The notes beneath the pieces are model-generated. The model was not told where the DNA came from, made no database searches, and was given only the letters and a program-made list of their open reading frames with translations. This document shows, in pieces, positions 15,166 to 25,400 of a stretch of 64,000 bases of DNA (position 1 is the first letter of the stretch; every line of letters starts with the position of its first letter). The stretch covers positions 1-64,000 of the forward strand of contig JAYRFK010000005.1 of assembly GCA_041908445.1 (NCBI GenBank), read 5' to 3'. Source of the stretch: JAEUJM01 sp041908445. Its GTDB lineage: Bacteria > Actinomycetota > Acidimicrobiia > Acidimicrobiales > DATDAH01. The position numbers and the translations under genes were made by a program.

Positions 15166-16394
15166 GCCTCCGCTCACCGTTCCAGCTCAGCCGGGCCGGC
15201 CGCTGGGCGCCGCTCGACGGCTACCGGGCCCTCGCCTGCCTGATGATCGTCGTGACCCACTGCGCCGAGGGCCTGCGGGTGGTGGAGGACCACCCGGTGC
15301 TCGGCGCCAACTTCCTCGGCTACTTCGCGGTCGTGGTCTTCTTCACGATGTCGGGCTTCCTCGTCTACAAGCCCTTCGTCGACCGCCACCTCGACGGCCG
15401 GCCGGCGCCGGCCACCGGGCGCTTCCTGTGGCAGCGCCTGCTGCGGATCTACCCCCTCTACTGGGTCGTCGTCACCGTCTACTTCCTGCAGGGGAACCAG
15501 AACGTCCCCGGCGTGTGGGGCTACGTCCGGGTCTACCTCCTGCTGCAGATCTACCGGCCGGACACCTTCGGCCGGGGCATCCTCGCCGCCTGGACCCTGG
15601 CCGTGGACATCAGCTTCTACCTGGTGGTGCCGCTGCTCGCCCTCGCCGCCCGGCGCATCGCCCGGCGCATCGGCTCGTCGAAGCGGGCGCGGCTGCAGGG
15701 CGAGGTCGTGGTGGTGCTCCTGTTCGCCCTGGTCGGGCCCGTCTGGCGCTGCTTCTTCCTGCTCCAGGGCACCACCCGGCTGGTCGACCTCTGGCTGCCG
15801 TCGCAGGCCGACTTCTTCGGCCTCGGCATGGCGTTCGCGGTACTGCTCTCGTGGGTGCGCCACGGTGGGCGCGTCCCGAACCCGGTGCGCTGGCTGGGCG
15901 ACCACCCGCCCGCCTCGTTCGCCCTGTTCGTGGCCATGTTCGTCGTGCTCGGCCAGCTCGACCTGCCGCTGGCCAAGATCAACCCCATCGACGCCTTCAA
16001 GCTGACGCCCGCCGACCAGATGGCGCGCTACCTCCTCTACCTGCTCGCGGCGTTCTTCCTCTTCGTCCCGGCCCTGGTGGGCTCACCGACCGCGGCCTCC
16101 GCCCGGTTCTTCGGTAGTAGACCGCTACGGGTCATGAGCGAGCTGAGCTACGGCGTCTACCTCTGGCACATGCTGTTCCTGATCCACGCCGCCGACTGGC
16201 TGGGCGGCAAGGACGTCGCGGGCTTCTGGCCCACCCTCTACATCGCGCTCGTCCTGTCGACCCTCGCCTCCCTCGCCACCTACCTGCTCGTCGAGCGGCC
16301 GTCGGCCCGCCTCCGCAACATCGGGCTGCCGACCCTCCCCCGGCGCCCCGACACCCCGTCGCGCACCCGCCAACCGGTCCGACCCTCGGCATGA
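15162..16394 (+). CDS. acyltransferase-3 family membrane O-acyltransferase (copy 2)
   Basis: 410 residues, a divergent paralogue of the preceding protein. Matching motifs: PLDGYRALACLMIVVTHCAE (catalytic His), VVFFTMSGFLVYKPFVDRHL, RLLRIYPLYW, ELSYGVYLWHMLFLIH. Two different acyltransferases in direct succession suggest either two acyl donors or two acceptor positions on one glycan. Coupled by ATGA overlaps on both sides, so expression is tied to the AftD-like protein downstream. Confidence 0.88.
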   Translation: MSLRSPFQLSRAGRWAPLDGYRALACLMIVVTHCAEGLRVVEDHPVLGANFLGYFAVVVFFTMSGFLVYKPFVDRHLDGRPAPATGRFLWQRLLRIYPLYWVVVTVYFLQGNQNVPGVWGYVRVYLLLQIYRPDTFGRGILAAWTLAVDISFYLVVPLLALAARRIARRIGSSKRARLQGEVVVVLLFALVGPVWRCFFLLQGTTRLVDLWLPSQADFFGLGMAFAVLLSWVRHGGRVPNPVRWLGDHPPASFALFVAMFVVLGQLDLPLAKINPIDAFKLTPADQMARYLLYLLAAFFLFVPALVGSPTAASARFFGSRPLRVMSELSYGVYLWHMLFLIHAADWLGGKDVAGFWPTLYIALVLSTLASLATYLLVERPSARLRNIGLPTLPRRPDTPSRTRQPVRPSA

Positions 16395-19300
16395 GCGCGC
16401 CGGACACGACGCGTGGTCGCCCCGCGCCCCCGACCGACCCACGCGACGCCGACGCCGACCGGGGCTGGGCGCTCCCCGAGGCCACCCGCACCCACCTCTG
16501 GCCGACCGGGCTCGCCTTCACCGCGCTGGCGCTGCTGGCCACGTTCCTGAACCAGCCGTCGCAGTATGTCGGCGACAACCGCTTCGAGCAGTACTGGGGG
16601 CCGCTCGGGCGCCTGCTGCGGGAGACGTCGCTCTGGGACGCCTCCCGAGGCCTCGGCCGGGTCGGCGAGGAGTTCTGGCCCAACAGCGCGCCGATCGCGC
16701 TCCTCCGCGCCGTGGGCCTGTCGGCGCCGATGAGCGAGCACGTCTGGCACGCCGTCGTGCTCGTGGTGGCGGGCCTCGGCATGGTGAGCCTGCTGCGGGT
16801 CTTCCTCGGCCGGGTCGGGCCCGCCCCGGTCCTGGCCGGGCTGCTCTACATGTTCAACCCGTTCACCGCGACCTTCCTGCTGCCGTCGGTGCTGTTCTGG
16901 AACTACGCGATCGCCCCGTGGCTCCTCGTCATGTTCCTGCGGGGGGTCGGGAACCCGCGGCCGTGGCGGTGGGCGGCCGGCTTCGCGCTGCTCGTGTTCT
17001 CGGCGGGCAACGCCGACACCCCGGGCACCTTCTTCGCGGTGCTCTGGCTCGTCCCCGCCGCGGTGTGGCTGGTGCTGGTCGACCGCCGTGCGACCTGGCG
17101 CCAGGTCGTCGGCTGGCTGGCCCGGGCCGGTCTGCTGACCCTGCTCACCAGCGCCGCGGCGATCGCCAAGACCATGCTCGGCAGCGACCCGCTCGCCCAG
17201 CGCCTGCAGTTCACCGAGCTCCCGGAGCGGGTCAACGAGGTGTCGTCGTGGGCGGAGTCCTGGCGGGGCCTGGGCTTCTGGCTCAGCTATTTCTCCGACG
17301 CCTCCGGCGCCGACCGCCTGCCGGGCGGCACCTATTACTACGAGAGCGCCATCGGGGTGCTGCTCACCTTCGTCGTCCCCGTCACCGCGGCCGTGGTGCT
17401 GTGGAAGAGCCGCTGGCGGGCCCGTGCGCTGTTCGGCGGCATCGCCCTGCTCAGCCTGGTGTGGATGGTGGGCTCCTACCCGCCGGACGACCCGCCCCCG
17501 TCGGGCTGGCTCCTCCTCAAGGCCTACGACGCGATCCCCGGCCTCGCGTCGCTGCGCAACACCTACAAGGCGGGCTCGGGGCTCCTCATGGCCATGGCCG
17601 CGCTGGTGGCCGTCGGGGTCGTGCTCGCCACCCCCCACCTCGAGCGCCGCCGGCCCGGTTGGCGCGCCGTCCCCGGGGCGGTGGCGGTGGTCGTCGTGCT
17701 GGCCGTGTCCCTGCCGTTCTGGAACGGCGGCCTCTACCCCGAGCGCACCACCTTCGCAGCGGTGCCCGACCACTGGGAGTCGGCGCTGACCTACCTCGAC
17801 GCCCGCCCGGGCACCGGACGCGTGCTGGTGCTGCCCGGCACCACCAAGACCGCCTACCGCTGGGGCGAGCCGGGCGACGACCTCTTCGACACCTACCTCC
17901 GCCGCCACCCGAACGTGGTGGCCAACGCCTTCCCCCTCAGCGGACCGGAGGCCGCGAACCTCGTCGACGCGCTCGAGGCCCGGATCGCCGAGGGCACGCT
18001 CCAGCCCGGCGAGCTCGGGCCGATCCTGCGGGCCCTCGGCGTGGACCGGGTGCTCATCCGCAACGACCTCGACTGGGACCAGAGCCAGGTCGTGCGGCCG
18101 GCGGACCTCGCCGCGGTCCGCCAGGACCCGGCCCTCAGCCTCGATCGCACGTTCGGCGAACCGGGCGACGGCACGACCGACCCCGACGACACCTCGTTCC
18201 CGGCCGGCGAGGAGCGCCGCCTGCCCCCGGTCGAGGTCTACGCGGTCGAGGGCGCCGAGGGCACCGACGCGCCCCCGGGCCTGGTGCGGGCGGACGTGGC
18301 GCCGGTGGTCGTGTCGGGCGACGGCGGCGCCTGGCCGGGCCTGGCCGCCGACGGCCTGCTCGACGGCGACCGGCCCGTCGTCTACAGCGCCGACCTCGAC
18401 GCCGCCGCGCTGACCGAGGCCTTCGAGTCCGGCTCCCCGCTCGTGGTCACCGACACCAACCGGCGCCGCCTCACCCGCATCCGGGGCGCCGTCCCGACCC
18501 GGTCGCACACCCTCGGCGAGGGCCAGGACCTCGACCAGCCCGCCCAGGACCTCTTCGGCGTGCCCGGCAGCCAGTCGGTCGCCGAGTTCGCGGACGCCGA
18601 CACCATCGATGCCTCCTCCTCGGGCACGCGCATCATCGGCTTCCAGCCGTGGCTGCGCCCCGCGAACGCCGTCGACGGCAACTACACGACCAGCTGGCTC
18701 ACCGGCGGGCTCGAGGACCCGGTCGGCGCCTACCTGCGCATCGACTTCGCCGAGCCCCAGACCCTCGACCAGGTCTCCCTGCTCCCGTTCCTCCCGTCGG
18801 ACTCCGGACGCCGGGTCACCGACGTCAGCCTGCACTTCTCCGACGGCGAGCCCGTCGACGTGCACCTGGAGGACGCCGGCACCACCGAGGTGCGCTTCCC
18901 GGCCCGCACCACCGACTCGCTCGAGGTGCGCATCGAGGACGTGAGCCGGGCGGGCACCGCGGCGGTGGGCTTCCGGGAGATCGCCATCCCCGGCGTCGAC
19001 CTCACCGAGGTCATCGCCGTGCCCGACGACGTGATCCGCGCCGCCGCGGCCGACCCGGCGCTGGCCGCGGCGCTGGCCGACGCCCCGCTGCGCTACCGCT
19101 TCGACCGGATCCGCGGCACCGGCGCGCAGGACGAGGAGCTCGTGCTGCGCCGGCGGTTCGAGCTGGACTCGCCCCGCCGCATGGCCGTCGAGGGGTCGCT
19201 CGACCTCGACGTGCGCACCACCGACCTCGAGCTCGACCGCTTCCTGTCGGGTCTGCGGGACGACGGCGTCGCCGCCTACGGCAGCACCCGGGCCCAGGGC

Positions 19301-20281
19301 GCGCTGGAGAACCGGGGCTTGAACGCGGTCGACGGCGACCCCGACACCGCGTGGGCCACGCCCCCGCGCGACGGCGAGGAGCTGACGATCCGGTTCCCCA
19401 GCCAGACCGTCAGCCGCATCGAGGTCACCAGCCCGACCGGGCCGGACAGCTCGTCGGTCGACCGGGTCGAGGTCCTCGTCGGCGGGCGGGAGGAGTCGCT
19501 CGATCTGGCCACCCGGCCCGGCTGCGACCCGACCCAGGGCGACACCTGCACCCGCACCGGCACCCTCGAGGTCCCGCCCACCGTCACGGACAAGGTCGTC
19601 GTCCGCCTGGCCAGCGCCCAGGGCGGTGGTGCGTCCGCGCTGCCCGCCCGCCTGTCCGAGGTCGCCATCAGCGACGGCGACGGCCCGGCCGTGCAGACGT
19701 CCGGGTCGATCCCCGACGGCGCCTGCGGCGACACCAGCCTCACCGTCGACGGGCGCCCCGTCGCCATCCGGCTCGCCGAGGGCGACCTCGACCGGGCCCT
19801 CGCCGGCGAACGGGTGCCGTTCACCGGCTGCGAGCAGCTCGACCTCGCCGCCGGGCGCCACACGCTGCGCACCCCCGACGCCATCGTCGACCACGTCGGC
19901 CTGGCCAGCGGTGAGATCGCCGGCACCGCCGCCGGCGCCGCCCCGCAGGTGGAGGTGCTCGAGCGCGGGGCGGGCCACCTCCGCTACCGCGTGACCAGCG
20001 AGGACGACGTGCTCGTGTCCACGGGCCAGTCGTACGACCCCGAGTGGCGGGCCACCGCCGACGGCGAGGACCTCGGCGCCCCGCTGGCGGTCGACACCCA
20101 GGCCGCCTGGCGGCTGGGCGCGGGCACCCACGTGATCGACCTGACCTACGCTCCCGAGCGCACCTACCGCCTCGCCCTGGCCACCACCCTCGTCGGCGTC
20201 GCGCTGTGCCTGACCCTCGTGCTGCGGCCCGCGCTGCGCGCCCGCCCCTCCCGACCCCCCGCCCCGGACCGGCCCACGTGA
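16391..20281 (+). CDS. AftD-like giant membrane arabinofuranosyltransferase-family protein 1 (DUF3367-type)
   Basis: 1296 residues. Residues ~30-450 carry about 11-12 membrane segments of a GT-C fold; a large extracytoplasmic part follows, and a single helix (RLALATTLVGVALCLTLVL) anchors the C-terminus. The exported part holds two discoidin-like (F5/8 type C) modules marked by AVDGNYTTSW (~residue 760) and AVDGDPDTAW (~978), and ends in QSYDPEWRATADGEDL, a motif shared by all four AftD-like proteins of the window. In mycobacteria AftD adds alpha-1,3-arabinofuranose from decaprenyl-phospho-arabinose to cell-wall arabinan. This copy is the most divergent of the four (no ADTKxYLYLDPGR signature), so donor and acceptor may differ. 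The call of family is firmer than that of activity. Confidence 0.75.
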   Translation: MSAPDTTRGRPAPPTDPRDADADRGWALPEATRTHLWPTGLAFTALALLATFLNQPSQYVGDNRFEQYWGPLGRLLRETSLWDASRGLGRVGEEFWPNSAPIALLRAVGLSAPMSEHVWHAVVLVVAGLGMVSLLRVFLGRVGPAPVLAGLLYMFNPFTATFLLPSVLFWNYAIAPWLLVMFLRGVGNPRPWRWAAGFALLVFSAGNADTPGTFFAVLWLVPAAVWLVLVDRRATWRQVVGWLARAGLLTLLTSAAAIAKTMLGSDPLAQRLQFTELPERVNEVSSWAESWRGLGFWLSYFSDASGADRLPGGTYYYESAIGVLLTFVVPVTAAVVLWKSRWRARALFGGIALLSLVWMVGSYPPDDPPPSGWLLLKAYDAIPGLASLRNTYKAGSGLLMAMAALVAVGVVLATPHLERRRPGWRAVPGAVAVVVVLAVSLPFWNGGLYPERTTFAAVPDHWESALTYLDARPGTGRVLVLPGTTKTAYRWGEPGDDLFDTYLRRHPNVVANAFPLSGPEAANLVDALEARIAEGTLQPGELGPILRALGVDRVLIRNDLDWDQSQVVRPADLAAVRQDPALSLDRTFGEPGDGTTDPDDTSFPAGEERRLPPVEVYAVEGAEGTDAPPGLVRADVAPVVVSGDGGAWPGLAADGLLDGDRPVVYSADLDAAALTEAFESGSPLVVTDTNRRRLTRIRGAVPTRSHTLGEGQDLDQPAQDLFGVPGSQSVAEFADADTIDASSSGTRIIGFQPWLRPANAVDGNYTTSWLTGGLEDPVGAYLRIDFAEPQTLDQVSLLPFLPSDSGRRVTDVSLHFSDGEPVDVHLEDAGTTEVRFPARTTDSLEVRIEDVSRAGTAAVGFREIAIPGVDLTEVIAVPDDVIRAAAADPALAAALADAPLRYRFDRIRGTGAQDEELVLRRRFELDSPRRMAVEGSLDLDVRTTDLELDRFLSGLRDDGVAAYGSTRAQGALENRGLNAVDGDPDTAWATPPRDGEELTIRFPSQTVSRIEVTSPTGPDSSSVDRVEVLVGGREESLDLATRPGCDPTQGDTCTRTGTLEVPPTVTDKVVVRLASAQGGGASALPARLSEVAISDGDGPAVQTSGSIPDGACGDTSLTVDGRPVAIRLAEGDLDRALAGERVPFTGCEQLDLAAGRHTLRTPDAIVDHVGLASGEIAGTAAGAAPQVEVLERGAGHLRYRVTSEDDVLVSTGQSYDPEWRATADGEDLGAPLAVDTQAAWRLGAGTHVIDLTYAPERTYRLALATTLVGVALCLTLVLRPALRARPSRPPAPDRPT

Positions 20282-21624
20282 CCGCCACCCCCCGATTCGA
20301 GCTCGACCCGGCACCCGATCCCGGGCGCGACCTCCCGCCGGGCCCGGTGACCATCGCCCTGGTGGTCGTCGGCGGCTTCCTGATCGGTGGCCCGTTCGGC
20401 CTCGTGGTCGCGGTGCTGGCCCTGGTCGTGTGGCGGCGCCACCCCGACTGGCTCGGCGCGCTCCTCGTCGGCCTGCTCGTGCTCGCCGCGCTCGGCTCGG
20501 TCCTGGGGGCGTGGCCGGGCAGCGACAGCCTGCGCCAGAACTACGCCGACGACCGCTCGTGGGCCGCCGCCGCCGGGCTCGGCGCCGGTGTGGCCCTGCT
20601 CGTGGCCGTGGCCCGCGCCGCCCGCGCCGACCGGGCGCCCGCGGCGACGGTCACGGTGGCACCCGACGCCGCCCCGCTCCCCGCCCGCCTCGCGCCCGGG
20701 CTGCCCCTCGCCGGCGTCGTGCTCCTCGCCGCCGTGGTCTCGTTGGTCCTCGCCCCGGACGCCGCCACCGACGGCCTGCGGACCGGCGCCGAGGCCCTCC
20801 GCGCCGGCCAGGGCCTCCGGAGCGGTGCGGAGGCGCCGCTCGCGCTGGTGCTCGTCGCCGCCTTCCCCGCCGCCGGCGCCTGGCTGCTCGCCGGCCTCGC
20901 GGCCGCGACCGCCGGGGCCACGGCCGCCCTCGGCACCCGGTTGGCGGGTCGCCGCGCCGGCCTGCTCGCCGGTGTCGTCGCCGCGCTCCTCCCCCTCGTC
21001 TGGGACCAGCGGCTCCCGGGCGCGCTCGCCGGCCTCCTGGTCCTCGCCGCCGTGCTCCTGGCCTGGCCCGACCGTGTCACCGTGGCCCGGGCGGGCGTGG
21101 CCGGCGCGCTGCTCGTGGGCGCGGCGCTCGCACGGCCGGAGGCCGCGCTCGTCGTCCCCGTGCTCGCGGCCTGGCTGGTGCTGTGGCCGGGCGCCGGGCC
21201 CCGGCGGGCCCGCGAGTCCGGGCTCGTCGCCCTGCTCGTCGTGGCCCTCGGAGGCCTGCTGCTCGCCACACTGGCGGTCCACGGCGCCACCGGCGACTGG
21301 CTCGTCGGGACCGCGGCTGCGCCCCTGTGGGCGGCCGACGACCTCGGCCCGGTCGCCCACCTCCTCGACCTGGTCGCGCTCGGCCTGGCGCTGGACGAGG
21401 CCCGCCGACGCCGGGAGGCGGGCACGCTCTCGGTGACCCGCCACCTCCCCTGGCTGGTGCTGCCCGCGCTGGCCGTGCTCGTCGGCGCGGCCAGCCTCGG
21501 CGACCACGGCCTGGGCTTCGTCCTCGGCCCCCTCGTCGCCGTCGGCGCCGCCGCCCGGCTCACCGGGGACGCACCGACCCCCGCACCCGACGAGGCCGCC
21601 GACCGGATCGAGGCCGCGTCGTGA
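20278..21624 (+). CDS. polytopic membrane protein, degenerate GT39/GT-C-like
   Basis: 448 residues with ~11 hydrophobic segments. The stretch LGTRLAGRRAGLLAGVVAALLPLVWDQ...ARPEAALVVPVLAAW parallels the LVGRQVGGRRTGLVAALLAAVYPNLWIN...TRSEGATFLVFVVAPL stretch of the GT39 enzymes at 48 and 55 kb, so it is likely a member or relic of the lipid-phosphate-sugar-dependent transferase superfamily. The usual acidic first loop is weak (ADDRSW at ~residue 90). Starts with GTG in the upstream stop and is coupled to the sulfotransferase gene. Function uncertain. Confidence 0.65.
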   Translation: MTATPRFELDPAPDPGRDLPPGPVTIALVVVGGFLIGGPFGLVVAVLALVVWRRHPDWLGALLVGLLVLAALGSVLGAWPGSDSLRQNYADDRSWAAAAGLGAGVALLVAVARAARADRAPAATVTVAPDAAPLPARLAPGLPLAGVVLLAAVVSLVLAPDAATDGLRTGAEALRAGQGLRSGAEAPLALVLVAAFPAAGAWLLAGLAAATAGATAALGTRLAGRRAGLLAGVVAALLPLVWDQRLPGALAGLLVLAAVLLAWPDRVTVARAGVAGALLVGAALARPEAALVVPVLAAWLVLWPGAGPRRARESGLVALLVVALGGLLLATLAVHGATGDWLVGTAAAPLWAADDLGPVAHLLDLVALGLALDEARRRREAGTLSVTRHLPWLVLPALAVLVGAASLGDHGLGFVLGPLVAVGAAARLTGDAPTPAPDEAADRIEAAS

Positions 21625-22403
21625 CCGGGGCGACCGACGACGGGTCGAGCGACGACGTCACCGACCCCTACGTCGCGCCCGCGGGCGCGCGCGTCCAGGC
21701 CCGCCGGGCGGTCCGGCGCGTCCACGAGCTGCTGGGCGACGCGCCCGTCTTCCTCCCCCTCCAACGGCTGCTGACCCCCGAGAGCGCCCGGGACCGGGCG
21801 GTGACCGAGCGCACGGAGCTCGTCATCGAGGGCTTCCCCCGCTCCGGCAACACCTTCGCGGCGAAGGCGTTCGCGCTCAGCCAGACCCGGCCGGTCGTGG
21901 TGGCCAGCCACGTGCACCTCCCGGCCCAGGTGAAGCTCGCGGTCCGCAGGCGCGTGCCCACCATGGTCCTCGTGCGCGATCCCGCCGACGCCGCGATCTC
22001 CATGGCCATCGCCGACTCGCACCACCGGGTCGAGCACCTCGTCGCCTACTGGACGCACTACCACCGCCAGATCCGCCCCCTGCGCGACGACGTCCTGCTC
22101 GTCACCTTCGAGGAGGTGACCGCCGACTTCGGCGCCGTCACCGACCGCCTCAACGCCCGCTTCGGCACCTCGTTCGACCGCTTCGAGCACACGCCGGACG
22201 CGGTCAAGCGGGTCTTCGCCGCCATCGACGAGAAGCAGCGGGTGGTGCACGGCGAGGCCCGCTACCGCGAGGCGGTGGCCCGCCCCGACGCGAGCCGCGC
22301 CACCGCCCGGGCCGCGCTCCGCGCGCAGCTCGACGCCCCCGGCGAACGGGACCGGGTGGCCGCCGCCCGGGCGCTCCACGACGAGCTGGTGGGGTCGCGG
22401 TGA
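21621..22403 (+). CDS. sulfotransferase family protein
   Basis: 260 residues. The PAPS 5'-phosphosulfate-binding loop is IEGFPRSGNTFAAKAF (residues ~69-84) and the 3'-phosphate-binding strand is MVLVRDPADAAISMAI; an E-x-x-T near VTFEEVTADFGAVTDRLN and the C-terminal Arg/Lys-rich segment (EKQRVVHGEARYREAV) fit the family. It would move sulfate from PAPS to a hydroxyl. No membrane segment, so the acceptor must be met in the cytosol, for instance a lipid-linked sugar. Its place between two AftD-like genes, coupled by GTGA overlaps on both sides, argues for a sulfated glycan or glycolipid. Confidence 0.8.
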   Translation: MTGATDDGSSDDVTDPYVAPAGARVQARRAVRRVHELLGDAPVFLPLQRLLTPESARDRAVTERTELVIEGFPRSGNTFAAKAFALSQTRPVVVASHVHLPAQVKLAVRRRVPTMVLVRDPADAAISMAIADSHHRVEHLVAYWTHYHRQIRPLRDDVLLVTFEEVTADFGAVTDRLNARFGTSFDRFEHTPDAVKRVFAAIDEKQRVVHGEARYREAVARPDASRATARAALRAQLDAPGERDRVAAARALHDELVGSR

Positions 22404-25400
22404 CCGACCGCCTCAGGGCGTGGGCCCACCGCCGTTCGCTGCCCCTGGTGCTGTCGGCGCTGGTCGTCGTCGGCTGCTTCCTCCAGGCCCCGGGCCGCCT
22501 CGTCCGCGACACCAAGCTCGACCTGGTCATCGACCCCGTCGGCTTCCTCTCCCGCACGCTGCAGCTGTGGGACCCGTCGGCCTCGTTCGGGCAGCTCCAG
22601 AACCAGGCCATCGGCTACCTGTTCCCGATCGGGCCGTGGTTCGCGATCGGCCACGCGCTGGCCATCCCCGGGTGGGTCCTCCAGCGCGCCTGGTTCGCGA
22701 CCCTCCTCCTCGTCGGCCTGTGGGGCGCGCTCAAGCTGCTCGAGGCCCTCCGGATCGGCCGACCCGCCTCCCGCGTCCTGGGTGCGGCCGCCTACGGGCT
22801 CAGCCCGTCGATCCTCACGTTGGTCGGCTTCCAGTCCGGCGCCGAGCTCCCCCACGCACTGCTGCCGTGGGCCCTGCTCCCCCTGGTCACCGGCGCGGAG
22901 CGCGGCTCCCCCCGCCGGGCCGCGGCCCTCTCCGGCCTCGCCATCGTGGCCATGGGAGCGGTCAACGCCGCCGCCACCGCCGCCGTGCTCGTGCTGCCGG
23001 CGATGTGGCTCGTCACCCGGACCCCGGGACCGCGCCGCCGGGCCCTCATCGGCTGGTGGGCGCTGGCGGTCGTGATGGCCACGGCCTGGTGGGCCGTCCC
23101 CCTCGTCCTGCAGGGCCGCTACGGCCTCCCGTTCGCCGACTACACCGAGACCGCCCGGATCACCACCGCCACCACCTCGGCGGTCGAGGTCCTACGGGGC
23201 ACGAGCAACTGGGTCGGCTACCTCGTGGTCGGCGGCCGGCCCTGGCTCCAGGGCGCCTGGTCGTTGATCACGCTGCCGGCCGCGGTGGTCGCCACCGCCC
23301 TGCTGACCGCGCTCGGCCTCGGCGGCCTCGCCCGCAAGGACATGCCGGAGCGCACCACGTGGGCGCTGACGGTCGGCCTGGCCGCGGCCATCATGGCCGC
23401 CGGCTACACGGGGTCGTTCGGTGGCGCCGCCGCCGGCCCGGTCCGCGACCTGCTCGACGGCCCGCTCGCCGCGTTCCGGAACCTCCACAAGTTCAGCCCG
23501 GTCATCGCCCTGCCGGTGGCGCTGGGGGTCACCCACTCGGCGTCGGCGCTGGCCCGCTGGGCGCGCCGGGTCTGGGAGCGCACCGGGCGGCCCCAGCCGG
23601 TGTGGGCACGACCGCTAGCCGCCGGCCTGGCCCTGGTGCTGCTGGTCCTCGCCGCCTTCCCGGTGGTGTCCGGCCGGGTGGCCACCCTCGGCTCGTTCGA
23701 GGACCTGCCGGGCTACTGGCGCGAGACCGCCGGCTGGCTCAACGACAACAGCGACGGCCAGCGCACCCTCGTCCTGCCGGCGGCCTCGTTCGGCGAGTAC
23801 GAGTGGGGCCGCACCTTCAACGAGCCCCTCCAGCCCCTCGCCGACGACCCCTGGGCCGTACGCGACCTGATCCCGCTCGGGTCGGTGGGCGCAGTGCGCC
23901 TGCTCGACGGGGTGGAGCAGCTCCTCACCACCGGCGAGCGCTCGCCGGCGCTCGCGCCCTACCTGGCCCGTGCCGGGGTCCGCTACCTCGTGGTCCGCAA
24001 CGACCTCGACGTGCGCCGGGTCACCTCACCCCGACCCCAGATCGTGCGGTCCGTGCTGGCCGGCACCCCCGGCATCGAGCGCGTCGCCCGGTTCGGCCCG
24101 GTGGTCGAGCCGCTGGCGGTGACCACGCGCCTCGTCCCCGACATCGCGGCGGCGGCCGACGAGCCGCTCCAGGCGGTGGAGGTGTACGAGGTGCTCCCCG
24201 ACGCCCCCCTCGTGACCACCTACCCGACCTCCGGCACCCAGGTGCTCAGCGGCGGCCCCGAGGCCCTGCTGCCGGTCGGCGAGGCCGAGGACCTCGACGA
24301 CAAGGCCGTGGTGCTCGCCGGCGACGAGCGGGCCCCGCTCGGCCCCGACGACCGGTGGGTGATCACCGACGACCTCGGCCGCCGCGACGTCAACTACGGA
24401 CGGGTGCACACCAACGCGTCGTACGTGCTGACCCCCGCGGAGGACTCGCCGAACACGGGCCGGGAGCCGCACGACCGACTCGTCGTCCCCGGCATCGAGC
24501 ACCAGACGACCGCCCGCAACCGCGGCGCCGCCGAGATCGCCGCCTCGTCCTACGCCCTCGGCCTGGCCCGCCTGCCCGAGGCGCAGCCCTTCGCGGCGTT
24601 CGACGGCGACGCCGCCACCGTGTGGCGTCCGGCCCGCACCGGCACCGCGGTGGGCCAGTGGGTCGAGATCCGCTTCGACGAGCCCATCGACGTGAGCAGC
24701 ATCGGCGTCGAGATCCCGCCGGCACGCGTGGGCCGAGGCCGCGTCTCGCAGGTCCGCGTGACGACCGACGCCGGCACCCGCACGAGCAACGTGGCCGCGT
24801 CCGCGGGGGCCAACGGCATCCCGGTCCCCGAGGGCGAGACCGACGTGATCCGCGTGACCATCACCGACGTGGAGGGCGGCGCCAACGCCCTCGAGGGCCC
24901 GGGCATCAGCGAGATCACGATCCCCGAGGTCGAGGTGCAGCGACCCCTCGTCACCCCCGCCGACCGGCCCGACGACCTCGACGGGTCGGCGGCGCCCCTC
25001 GTGGTGCTGCGGCGCCACCGGGCCGACCCGTTCGACCTCACCCGCCACGACGAGGAGGTGGGCCTGCGCCGGGTGGTGCGCCTGCCCGACGCCGCCACGT
25101 ACACCCTCGAGGGTCGGGCCGCACCCGTCCCGGGCGACCAGCTCATCCGCCTCGTGGACGCCCTGGGCGACCCCGGCGACCTCGCGGTGAGCTCGACGTC
25201 GACCTGGGGGAACCTGCCCATCTTCTCGCCGCGCCGGCTGGTCGACGGCGACCCCGACACGTCGTGGATCTCCGACCCCTCGAACCCGGTGCCGACCGTG
25301 ACCCTGCGCTGGGACGAGCCGGTGACCCTCGACGAGGTGCGCCTCACCGCCACGGGCCCGCCCACCGAGTCGCCGGCGCAGCTGCGCCTCGAGAGCCCGG

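Noticed and set aside
16280..20314. 1344-codon minus-strand open frame opposite AftD-like gene 1
   Set aside because: Composition is that of a third-position-GC shadow; the plus strand carries clear motifs and start-stop coupling.
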